From the NCBI GenBank assembly GCA_029879555.1, contig JAOUQB010000157.1, positions 1-6,194 of the forward strand: a stretch of 6,194 bases of DNA. Reading direction: 5' to 3'. The notes beneath the pieces are model-generated. The model searched no databases. It was given only the letters and a program-made list of their open reading frames with translations, and was not told the origin of the DNA. Within the stretch, counting starts at the first letter, position 1; each line of letters starts with the position of its first letter. The position numbers and the translations under genes were made by a program. The stretch comes from Nitrospirota bacterium (GTDB lineage: Bacteria > Nitrospirota > Nitrospiria > Nitrospirales > UBA8639). This document shows, one piece after another, positions 1 to 6,172 of the stretch.

Positions 1-1233
1 GAGATCGAAGGCGAGCCTGATCGTGAGAAGCTGAAGTGGCTTGCGCAGGAAATCCCCCGACGTTTCCCGTTCCTTGGTGCGGTTTTGCATGGGGGGGGAG
101 TGTTTCAGTCAGCACGCTGGCATCTGCGCGCCGATTCGCCCTCCGTTCCGCTGCCGCTGGAGTTTCATCGATTTGAGGATGTGCCGGGCGATGAGGCGGT
201 GGTCGCCTCCGCACGGGCATTGCGTTTGAGCCTGTTGAAGCTGCGCCTCCATGAAAATGGCCGCCCGCCGCATCTTAGGCTTGACGTCGTGAGGCATCAG
301 CGTGGCCGCTGGCTGTTGCTCATCACTTGGTCGCATTTGTTGCTTGATGCAGTGGGTATCGAGCTTTTCGTGTGTGCCATTGCCCGCCTCTGGGATGATG
401 CAGATGCCGTGATGCCCAATCACCACGCCTTGCAATTAAAAGTCAGTGCGTGGCAGCGATTCCAAGACAGCGAAGCCAGCCGAGAATATCTTTTCCATCT
501 CTCTCGCAAGCATTTTCCATCTGCTAGTAGAGGCCGCTATGCAAAGGGCGATCCGGTTCATCTTGTAGAAACATTCTCTGATGAAGAGAGTCGTCGATTC
601 GGTGAGGTCCTGAAAAGTGTTGGGGGGGATTTGATGGCTGTGTTCTTTCATGCCGTCCTCGCGGCGAGGGCGCATCGGGCATTGCTCCACGCCCGCGGGG
701 TCAAGAACGCCTCGATTATGCTGCTTGTCCCGGCGCAATTGAGGCCGAAGACTGACGCCGGTGATCCCGTCATTTTCCAGAACAACATGACCATGTTGCA
801 TTATGTGCTGGAGAATGATGAGCTTGATAACATGAGTTCCGCCTGCCATCTGTTGATGCGGCAAAACGTCGAACATCTTCGGCGGAAGCATCATCTGTCA
901 TTCAGTGCCTTGCTCTCCCTCACCCGGCGTATTCCAAGCCGCCTCCTGCTGCGCCTCATCCGTTGGCAGAACCGAGGTGAGCTGGCGTCTCTTTTTCATT
1001 CATGGACCGGGACGTTTGCGCAAGGAATTGATCATGCCTTTGGCGGTCGGGTGCTCAATGGCTATCATATTCCTAGCGTCCCAGCACCAGCTGGCTCGGG
1101 ACTCTTTTTTTCCGACTGTCAGGGACGAATCTCCATTGTCTTGAGCTGGGTGAATTCGTGTGTGAGTGCTGAGGAAGTGGCCATCATGCGCAAACAATGG
1201 CGGCATGATCTTCTCGGAGAACCCGTATCATGA
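1..1233 (+). CDS. Stand-alone condensation/acyltransferase-fold protein (HxxxD superfamily), 5' partial
   Basis: Probable acyl transferase that joins an activated acyl group to an amine, alcohol or thiol, of the NRPS-condensation / PapA / WS-DGAT superfamily. The frame is open from base 1. The residues before the first in-frame TTG (85) already fit the fold (IPRRFPFLGAVL resembles the usual 'rHPxLRa' strand), so the gene begins upstream and 410 residues are seen. Counting from base 1, the catalytic-type motif is SHLLLDAVG, with His112 and Asp116: HxxxD is kept, but the usual first His is Ser and the Gly is shifted. VPAQLRP (243-249) followed by FQNN (259-262) matches the conserved 'vPxxlRp...gN' region, and QGRISIVLSW near the end matches the C-terminal strand of the family. 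No adenylation or carrier domain is attached. The stop overlaps the next start (ATGA). The fold is fairly secure; the substrates are unknown. Confidence 0.72.
   Translation, partial: EIEGEPDREKLKWLAQEIPRRFPFLGAVLHGGGVFQSARWHLRADSPSVPLPLEFHRFEDVPGDEAVVASARALRLSLLKLRLHENGRPPHLRLDVVRHQRGRWLLLITWSHLLLDAVGIELFVCAIARLWDDADAVMPNHHALQLKVSAWQRFQDSEASREYLFHLSRKHFPSASRGRYAKGDPVHLVETFSDEESRRFGEVLKSVGGDLMAVFFHAVLAARAHRALLHARGVKNASIMLLVPAQLRPKTDAGDPVIFQNNMTMLHYVLENDELDNMSSACHLLMRQNVEHLRRKHHLSFSALLSLTRRIPSRLLLRLIRWQNRGELASLFHSWTGTFAQGIDHAFGGRVLNGYHIPSVPAPAGSGLFFSDCQGRISIVLSWVNSCVSAEEVAIMRKQWRHDLLGEPVS
1216..1220 (+). promoter_or_regulatory. Shine-Dalgarno for the FAD oxidoreductase gene
   Basis: GGAGA lies inside the end of the upstream gene, 9 nt before the ATG at 1230. 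It supports that ATG as the true start even though it overlaps the previous stop codon. Confidence 0.6.
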
Positions 1234-2483
1234 GCGAGCCATACGACGTGGCTGTGATCGGTGGCGGTAGTGCGGGCATAGCAGCTGCCCTTGCAGCCGT
1301 GCGACGTGGAGCGCGAGTACTGCTTGTGGAACGCCAGGGGTATCTCGGTGGTGCCGGCACAGCCTCACTCGTTCATACATTTTGCGGACTCTATCTGCCT
1401 GGGGATGACCCGAGGTTAGCCCATCCGGGCATACCAAGCGAAATAGCGAAACGGTTGTTGGCAGATGGCATTGCCCAACAACCTGTGCGTCTCGGCCGCG
1501 TGCATGTGCTGCCGCACCATCCGATGCGCCTCGCCGCCTGGTATGATCGCTTGTGTTCAGAGACTCTGGGGCTTGACGTGAGGCTGCACACTGAAGTCAT
1601 CACAGCATCGCTCAACAGTTCGCGACTGGATCAGATTGAAACTCTCTGCCGCGGCTCGCGCTCACACATCTGTGCGCAGACGTTTGTCGATGCCAGCGGT
1701 GATGCCGTGCTCGCTGAATATTGCCGGCAACCATGCGACATGGTGCCCTCGTGCGAATTACAGCGCCCGGCATTTATCGCCGCCGTGCAAAACGGGGACG
1801 CGGGTATGTTGCGCAACGAAGGACCGATCGTGCTCGCAGGACAAATCGCACAGGCCGTGAGCGCCGGTAAACTCCCGCAGGAATGCCTCGGGGCTCACTT
1901 CCGTGCAAGCCAGCACCCTGGAGAGGTGTTTGTCACCGTCGATTTGCCGGGGGGCAATGATTACGATCCCGTATCTTCCAAGAGTCTGTCTGCCATCGAA
2001 ATCGTCGGAAGAAAAACCATGACGGCTTTACTGGCGTACCTTCCAGAGTTCTCCAACGCCTTCGTCTCCGCCTGGCCTGCGCGTGCCGGTATTCGAGAAA
2101 GCAGACGTTGGCGAGGGCGCTATGAATTACGCGAGGAAGATATCCTGACCAGTGCCCCCTTTGACGATGGAGTTGCTGCTGCCACATGGCCAATCGAGTT
2201 GCGCGAAACAACCAAAGGTCCGCGGCTCTTACATCCGCATGAGCCAAAAGCTGCTGATATTCCTTTACGGTCACTACGAGCTGCCGGGATTGAGAACGTC
2301 TTCATCGCCGGGCGGTGTATCAGCGCCACGCATCGTGCCCAGGCCAGCATTCGAGTGATGGGCACGGCCCTCGCGACTGGACAGGCCGCCGGCATCGCAT
2401 CCGCACTTCTCGCTGGTGGGACAGCAGACGAATCCCTCCCTGCCCTTGTGCGCAGAGCATTGCGTGAATTGCCGACTGCATGA
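1230..2483 (+). CDS. FAD-dependent oxidoreductase (FAD_oxidored-like)
   Basis: Flavoprotein oxidoreductase of 417 residues, probably cytosolic. The N-terminal Rossmann fold is clear: VAVIGGGSAGIAAAL gives GxGxxG at residues 11-16, and Glu34 ends the second strand (LLVER), where it would bind the FAD ribose. YLGGAGT (38-44) follows, as in the FAD_oxidored family (PF12831). A mid-protein FVDASGDAVLA segment matches the 'DaTGD..la' stretch. The C-terminal FAD-closing region is also typical: NVFIAGRCIS (356-365) and a following SIRVMGTALATGQAAG (373-388). There is no transmembrane segment or signal peptide. The start is set by the ATGA overlap with the upstream gene and by GGAGA 9 nt before it. 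The position between an acyl transferase and an acyl ligase suggests it oxidises (desaturates, dehydrogenates or hydroxylates) the acyl substrate, but that is inference. It is not of the same type as the halogenase-like flavoprotein two genes downstream. Confidence 0.85.
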   Translation: MSEPYDVAVIGGGSAGIAAALAAVRRGARVLLVERQGYLGGAGTASLVHTFCGLYLPGDDPRLAHPGIPSEIAKRLLADGIAQQPVRLGRVHVLPHHPMRLAAWYDRLCSETLGLDVRLHTEVITASLNSSRLDQIETLCRGSRSHICAQTFVDASGDAVLAEYCRQPCDMVPSCELQRPAFIAAVQNGDAGMLRNEGPIVLAGQIAQAVSAGKLPQECLGAHFRASQHPGEVFVTVDLPGGNDYDPVSSKSLSAIEIVGRKTMTALLAYLPEFSNAFVSAWPARAGIRESRRWRGRYELREEDILTSAPFDDGVAAATWPIELRETTKGPRLLHPHEPKAADIPLRSLRAAGIENVFIAGRCISATHRAQASIRVMGTALATGQAAGIASALLAGGTADESLPALVRRALRELPTA

Positions 2484-3835
2484 TGAACATTGTTTCCGCC
2501 ATTTTCGATCGAAACTCCGATGACGCGACGGCCATCATTCACGGCGGTGGAGCAATCAGCTACCGAGAGCTGCATGATCGTGTCTGCCGCCTTTCCTCTG
2601 CTCTACAACGTCACGGATGTTGGCCACAATCCGGCATTCCTCGAGTGGCTCTCTCCTTCCCGAGCGGTCCCGATTATGTTGTTCGGGCTCTGGCCATCCT
2701 TCATGCCGGTGGGTGCTTTCTTCCTGTGCCCGAGGAATTCACACCATATGAGCGTGACCAGTTGATGGCCATCACGAGTGCTGATTTGCTTATGACTGGA
2801 GAGTCAGAGCTGACCAACGTGCAGCACGAGGTCCCGCCTGGGTTTTCCGTCGATGAGTTAGAAGCCATACATCCGGCCTTTATCCGTTTTAGTTCAGGAA
2901 CCACGGGCCGGGCAAAGGGGATTGTGCTGTCTCACCGGGCCCTTCTTGAGCGCATCACAGCGGCGAATCAGGTCCTTCGTATCGGTCGTGGTGATCGTGT
3001 CCTCTGGATGCTCCCGATGGCGCATCACTTCGCCGTCTCCATCGTGCTCTATCTCTATCATGGAGCCACCACCGTGCTGGTACCGGTCGACAATCTTCTG
3101 AAACCGGCGCGCGATCATGGCGTCACGGTTATCTATGGGTCGCCGTACCACTTTGCGATGCTTGCCGCTGAGCCTGACGCCGCACCGCTTCCTGATTTGC
3201 GCCTCGCGGTCAGCACGGCGTTCGCACTTCCGGAATCAACCGCACAATTGGTACGATTGAAATTTGGACTGCCACTTCAGCAAGCGCTGGGGATCATCGA
3301 AGCCGGACTTCCATTGTTCAATGGTGATTCAGCCGAATCCAAGCCCTGTTCCATTGGAAAGCCGATCCCGTCATTCCAAGCCAAAATCGATCAGGACACA
3401 GGTGAGTTGTTCGTGAAAGGTCCAGGAATGCTCGACGCATATCTCTCTCCCTGGCAATCACGGGACTCCTTATTGCAGAACGGTTGGTTGGAAACGGGCG
3501 ACATCGCAGAACGTGACGCAGATGGTTGCTATTTTTTGCGAGGCAGAATGCACACGGTTATTAATGTTGGCGGGCTCAAATGCTTTCCGGAGGAGGTCGA
3601 GGGGGTCTTGTTGCAGCATCCTTCAGTTCGCGCTGCCCGTGTCCTTGGGCGCGAACATCCCGGGCTAGGTGCCGCACCGATGGCGGAGATCGTTCCCCGC
3701 GATCCTTCGCAACCGCCTTCCGTGGTGGATCTGCGCAGGCATTGCCAGCGGCAGCTGGCCGCCTACAAGATCCCTTTCACGTATCAGTTCGTCTCCACCC
3801 TGCCGTTGACGTCCAGTGGAAAAATCCTCCGCTGA
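2480..3835 (+). CDS. Acyl/aryl adenylate-forming ligase (AMP-binding), stand-alone
   Basis: Activates a carboxylic acid with ATP to the acyl-adenylate and passes it to CoA or a carrier-protein thiol (ANL superfamily). It has 451 residues and no fused carrier or condensation domain. Visible core motifs are FSSGTTGRAKG (137-147, ATP loop), LPMAHHF (178-184), LGIIEAG (270-276, the A5 region, with Ile where Tyr is common and Glu274 kept), GWLETGD (335-341, A7 with Asp341), GRMHTVINVGGLKCFPEEVE (355-374, A8 hinge) and SSGKIL (445-450, with the catalytic Lys448). The protein stops two residues after that lysine motif, so the usual short tail is nearly absent; all catalytic motifs are present, so it should be active. 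Start: ATGATG overlaps the previous stop. Either Met works, there is no strong Shine-Dalgarno, and translational coupling is likely. The substrate cannot be read from sequence; a small aromatic or short acyl acid is possible. Confidence 0.9.
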   Translation: MMNIVSAIFDRNSDDATAIIHGGGAISYRELHDRVCRLSSALQRHGCWPQSGIPRVALSFPSGPDYVVRALAILHAGGCFLPVPEEFTPYERDQLMAITSADLLMTGESELTNVQHEVPPGFSVDELEAIHPAFIRFSSGTTGRAKGIVLSHRALLERITAANQVLRIGRGDRVLWMLPMAHHFAVSIVLYLYHGATTVLVPVDNLLKPARDHGVTVIYGSPYHFAMLAAEPDAAPLPDLRLAVSTAFALPESTAQLVRLKFGLPLQQALGIIEAGLPLFNGDSAESKPCSIGKPIPSFQAKIDQDTGELFVKGPGMLDAYLSPWQSRDSLLQNGWLETGDIAERDADGCYFLRGRMHTVINVGGLKCFPEEVEGVLLQHPSVRAARVLGREHPGLGAAPMAEIVPRDPSQPPSVVDLRRHCQRQLAAYKIPFTYQFVSTLPLTSSGKILR

Positions 3836-3839
3836 TCGC

Positions 3840-5120
3840 ATGTCTTTCCCTCCTGTCGTCATTCTTGGAGCGGGCCCGGCTGGGAGCACGCTTGCGGCGC
3901 TGCTGGCTGAACAGAACATTCCTGTCGTCGTATTTGACGATGAAAAACGTCCGGATCTGCTGGTTGGCGAATCGCTCGTGCCTGCCGTCATTCCTATTCT
4001 TCGCACACTTGGCATCGAGGATCGCGTGGCGGCCATCTCCAGATACAAGCCAGGGACTTCCTTCATCCATCGAGAGGAATTAGAGATGCATTTTAATTTT
4101 CGCTCGGTGGAGGGCTTGCTTCCGACCTATGCCTACAACGTCCCCCGACCGCAGTTCGACGACCTGATCCGCGAGCGAGCCAGAGAACTCGGAGCTCGTT
4201 TCGTCATGTGTCGTGCCAGCCTGAAGGCGAAGCCCGGTGATGAGAATCACGAACTGGTCCTTGATGATGCCTGTCTCGCTGCCGCTGGTCTCAATGCCCA
4301 GCCTGTTTTCATCGTCGATGCTGCGGGACGCGCTCGTATTTCTGCCCGCACCCTGGGGATTGCCGCCAAAACTGGGTCGCGGCGGGATCAAGCACACTTT
4401 GCGCATTACGAGAATTTTGATCACCCCTTTCCCGAAGGCCAAGTCGTGATCACCTATCACGAATTCGGTTGGAGCTGGAGGATACCGCTTGCAGATCGGA
4501 TGTCGTTTGGTGTGGTGATCTGTGCAGATCAGGCCGAACGGTGGGGCACATCCGGCAAGGAGAGATTGGCCCGCATTCTCGCCGAAGAACCCAGGCTTGC
4601 GTCCACCTCGAAGCTCGCACGGCGCGTGACGGAGGTATTCACCTATTCGAATTATCAGCTCATCTCGGAGCGGGGTCACGGTCCTGGATGGGTGGCGATC
4701 GGCGATGCATTTGGCTTCGTCGATCCCATGCTCTCTCCCGGCGTATTTCTCGCCATGGAGGCAGCCGTGTCCGTCGCCGAGGTGGTGATACGCGGAGGAT
4801 TACATGGCGCAGCCAGTCTAGGCCGAGGTCTCGAGAAACAAGAACGAGACATGCGCGAATGGATCACGGCGTGGAAAGAGCTGATCGACTATTTCTATGA
4901 TGGTCGCATTGCCAATTTCTATATCGCCGGCAATGAAATGATGAGAAAACATCCCGGAATCATTAGTAATTTCATGCAGCGCAATATCGAGCGCCGTCTC
5001 GCGTCCATGGCTTCCGGTGGGACAACCCGATCCACATGGAACCGCCACTTTCTGACCCATTCGATCAAGTGGTTGACGACCCCATCTCACAGCGCAAAGT
5101 ACGCCGTTCCCGGAAGCTAA
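3840..5120 (+). CDS. Flavin-dependent halogenase-like protein (tryptophan-halogenase family)
   Basis: Predicted FADH2-dependent halogenase that would form HOX from halide and O2 and pass it along a tunnel to a substrate; 426 residues from the chosen ATG. GAGPAG (10-15) is the FAD loop. GESLVP (43-48) is followed by YKPGTSF, whose Lys70 sits where the catalytic lysine of the family is expected. GWSWRIP gives the full WxWxIP motif (211-216). GWVAIGDA ends with the FAD-binding GDA at 288-290, and FVDPMLSPG (293-301) is a perfect FxxPxxSxG. The length is below the roughly 530 residues of free-tryptophan halogenases and nearer the carrier-bound pyrrole/phenol type (PltA-like), which suits the neighbouring ligase. 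An in-frame GTG at 3816 would add 8 residues and overlap the ligase gene. The ATG, 4 nt after the ligase stop, places the Rossmann strand at the N-terminus as usual and is preferred. A related non-halogenating flavin monooxygenase or reductase remains possible. No flavin reductase is in view. Confidence 0.82.
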   Translation: MSFPPVVILGAGPAGSTLAALLAEQNIPVVVFDDEKRPDLLVGESLVPAVIPILRTLGIEDRVAAISRYKPGTSFIHREELEMHFNFRSVEGLLPTYAYNVPRPQFDDLIRERARELGARFVMCRASLKAKPGDENHELVLDDACLAAAGLNAQPVFIVDAAGRARISARTLGIAAKTGSRRDQAHFAHYENFDHPFPEGQVVITYHEFGWSWRIPLADRMSFGVVICADQAERWGTSGKERLARILAEEPRLASTSKLARRVTEVFTYSNYQLISERGHGPGWVAIGDAFGFVDPMLSPGVFLAMEAAVSVAEVVIRGGLHGAASLGRGLEKQERDMREWITAWKELIDYFYDGRIANFYIAGNEMMRKHPGIISNFMQRNIERRLASMASGGTTRSTWNRHFLTHSIKWLTTPSHSAKYAVPGS

Positions 5121-5130
5121 ATCATCGGTT

Positions 5131-5158
5131 TCTCCACGCCGAAAGCGGCGAGTGGAGA
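5131..5158 (+). terminator. Bulged hairpin after the operon
   Basis: TCTCCA+CGCCG (5131-5141) pairs with CGGCG (5146-5150) and TGGAGA (5153-5158), giving an 11-bp stem with an AAAG loop and a 2-nt bulge (AG, 5151-5152). It begins 10 nt after the halogenase-like stop codon. The bases after it (TGGTTGG) are not a T-run, so it is not a textbook intrinsic terminator. It may stabilise the transcript 3' end or assist termination. Confidence 0.5.
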
Positions 5159-5258
5159 TGGTTGGAACGATGAAAGGAAGAGTCCGTCCAGCTCCCCGTG
5201 TAGCCACGGCCGGAGACCAGAGGAATGATGAAAGACTGTTTGGAAATGGCCGTGATAT

Positions 5259-5276
5259 TGTATCGAGATAGATACA
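5259..5276. repeat. Short inverted repeat TGTATC-N6-GATACA
   Basis: Two perfect 6-bp arms (5259-5264 and 5271-5276) surround GAGATA. The size and AT-rich content would suit a dimeric repressor operator, but there is no strong promoter beside it and 6-bp palindromes also arise by chance. Confidence 0.3.
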
Positions 5277-5417
5277 TTCTAGGGGTCCATTTTGGAATGT
5301 AATTGTTCTCTACACAACGTACCATCATAAAACGAAAAGCTTGGCTTGATCTGTACGCGGATTTCTCCAGCCATCCCCTGGGGCACGGAATGGCTTTCAG
5401 AAAGAAAATGCCGGGTA

Positions 5418-5447
5418 TTGACCTCGTATTGGCTCCTTTGGTACTTT
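5418..5447 (+). promoter_or_regulatory. Weak sigma70-like promoter candidate for the lipoprotein gene
   Basis: TTGACC (5418-5423, five of six to the -35 consensus) is followed after 18 bp by TACTTT (5442-5447), which keeps the first, second and last bases of the -10 consensus. It would give a leader of about 100 nt. This is the best pair I found in the spacer, but the -10 is poor. Confidence 0.22.
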
Positions 5448-5546
5448 CCGGCTCATTCAAAGGGCCCTGTAACATTCCAATTTTCTTTGGGAAGAGGCCT
5501 TCATTTTCGTCAATCCATTCGTAAAAGCAATGAACCCCCTAACCCT

Positions 5547-5551
5547 AAGGA
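5547..5551 (+). promoter_or_regulatory. Shine-Dalgarno that decides the lipoprotein start
   Basis: AAGGA lies 5 nt before the ATG at 5557. The earlier in-frame ATG at 5530 has no comparable site and would add nine residues (MNPLTLRTA) in front of the signal peptide, so 5557 is the better start. Confidence 0.7.
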
Positions 5552-5556
5552 CTGCT

Positions 5557-5940
5557 ATGAACAATTATAAAATGTTGACATTCTTCATGGCCCTAGTTTT
5601 CGTTGCAGGCTGTGCATCAACCAATAATACCTCAGACACGTCGAGCGCCTTACCGGAATCTCGTATTGATGGAAATGCTCCGGCTGATTCGCCTTTTGCT
5701 CAAATCCAAATCGGCATGAGCCAAGGTCAGGTGCATAGTATTCTCGGCCAGCCAACTGATAGCAAGGTCTATCAAACCGGTAAGATGTGGATACCTTTTT
5801 ATTTTGGCAACGATACCTATCGTACCGAGGAACTCTACAAAGGTGTCGGCCGAATCACGTATTCTGGTATGGGCGTGGGCGGAGTCAACTTGAGGGTTTT
5901 TAAAGCCATCTATAATCCGAACGAAGCTGGTTTTCTATAA
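5557..5940 (+). CDS. Small BamE/SmpA/OmlA-like outer-membrane lipoprotein
   Basis: Lipoprotein of 127 residues. A short charged start (MNNYK), a hydrophobic stretch (MLTFFMALVF) and the lipobox VAGC with Cys19 form a signal peptidase II site. The +2 residue is Ala, not Asp, which favours sorting to the outer membrane. A low-complexity Asn/Thr/Ser linker follows (about 21-35). The folded part begins with FAQIQIGMSQGQVHSILGQP, the characteristic 'GMs..qV...lG.P' of the SmpA/OmlA fold seen in BamE. It continues through a Trp/Tyr/Phe-rich strand (MWIPFYFGNDTYR) and KGVGRITYSG. True BamE binds BamD in the beta-barrel assembly machine; this protein may be a paralogue with another role, so no symbol is given. 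It is separated from the operon by about 430 nt and a hairpin, has its own ribosome site, and is likely transcribed independently. Confidence 0.85.
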   Translation: MNNYKMLTFFMALVFVAGCASTNNTSDTSSALPESRIDGNAPADSPFAQIQIGMSQGQVHSILGQPTDSKVYQTGKMWIPFYFGNDTYRTEELYKGVGRITYSGMGVGGVNLRVFKAIYNPNEAGFL

Positions 5941-5945
5941 TTCAT

Positions 5946-5984
5946 ACTCCCACAAATCACGGGGAGTTCAATTGATTACTCCCC
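5946..5984 (+). terminator. Overlapping alternative hairpins after the lipoprotein gene
   Basis: GGGGAGT (5961-5967) pairs perfectly with ACTCCCC (5978-5984) across a 10-nt loop. Its GGGAGT part (5962-5967) can instead pair with ACTCCC (5946-5951) upstream. The structure starts within 30 nt of the stop codon at 5940, where a terminator is expected. The following bases (CTTATG) are only weakly T-rich, so termination is plausible but not certain. Confidence 0.42.
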
Positions 5985-6081
5985 CTTATGTCCAAACTTC
6001 CTTCGGCACCACCAACCATTTCGTAAGGGCTTCCTCTTCAACCTTCGAAAATTGGCCTTTCCAATCATTCTCTCCACCCTT

Positions 6082-6119
6082 GAGAGAGAGGAGGGGGAAA
6101 ATTCTTTTCTCTCCTCTTC
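6082..6119 (+). repeat. Purine tract joined to pyrimidine tract, forming a long hairpin
   Basis: Twenty consecutive purines (6082-6101) are directly followed by eighteen consecutive pyrimidines (6102-6119). AGAGGAG (6087-6093) pairs exactly with CTCCTCT (6111-6117), and the inner GGGGAAA/TTTTCT bases extend the stem as RNA with G-U pairs, leaving a short loop near 6100-6104. A second, shorter pairing (CTCTC 6070-6074 with GAGAG 6082-6086) competes with it. It could act as a transcript end or be an unusual-structure element; nothing nearby shows which. Confidence 0.45.
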
Positions 6120-6154
6120 AAATCCTTGCAATTTCTTAATACATTGATACAGGC

Positions 6155-6172
6155 AAGGGAGAGGCTTCCCTT
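6155..6172 (+). terminator. Small hairpin near the window end
   Basis: AAGGGA (6155-6160) pairs with TCCCTT (6167-6172) across a 6-nt loop, followed by TGGTTTCCTC, a modest T-containing tail. It is a weak terminator-like element, possibly for a gene beyond the right edge on the other strand. No coding frame was recognised in 5941-6194. Confidence 0.25.

Larger units (their letters stand above)
5159..5556. other. Gene-poor spacer between operon and lipoprotein gene
   Basis: About 400 nt with no convincing coding region. A 33-codon frame at 5170-5271 (ATG to TAG) and several frames beginning with TTG exist, but none has a good ribosome site, a recognisable motif or typical composition. The stretch becomes more AT-rich from about 5230. 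It holds a small perfect hairpin (CCGTG 5196-5200 with CACGG 5205-5209), a 6-bp inverted repeat (5259-5276) and a weak promoter-like pair (5418-5447). No tRNA, carrier-protein gene or transposase remnant was recognised. Confidence 0.55.

Noticed and set aside
3580..4083. 167-codon + strand frame bridging the ligase and halogenase-like genes
   Set aside because: It overlaps conserved motifs of both genes in another frame, and its Arg/Ser/Leu-rich translation shows no fold signature.
4080..4679. 199-codon open frame on the - strand
   Set aside because: It lies wholly antisense to the well-supported halogenase-like gene, shows no recognisable motif and has a Gly/Arg/Pro-rich composition typical of a shadow frame.
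5170..5271. 33-codon + strand frame after the operon hairpin
   Set aside because: It is short, with a poor ribosome site and no recognisable carrier-protein (DSL) or other motif. I could not support it as a gene.
5303..5331. Promoter-like TTGTTC-N17-CATAAA
   Set aside because: Only three -35 and four -10 bases match, and it is about 230 nt from the only downstream gene. The pair at 5418-5447 is better placed, though also weak.
5122..5475. 117-codon open frame on the - strand across the spacer
   Set aside because: It has no family resemblance or hydrophobic pattern. Its 3' end runs through the hairpin region, so it is most likely a chance frame.
5303..5570. Two short + strand frames beginning with TTG in the spacer
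   Set aside because: They have no ribosome site, overlap each other in different frames, and one runs into the lipoprotein gene. No motif was recognised.
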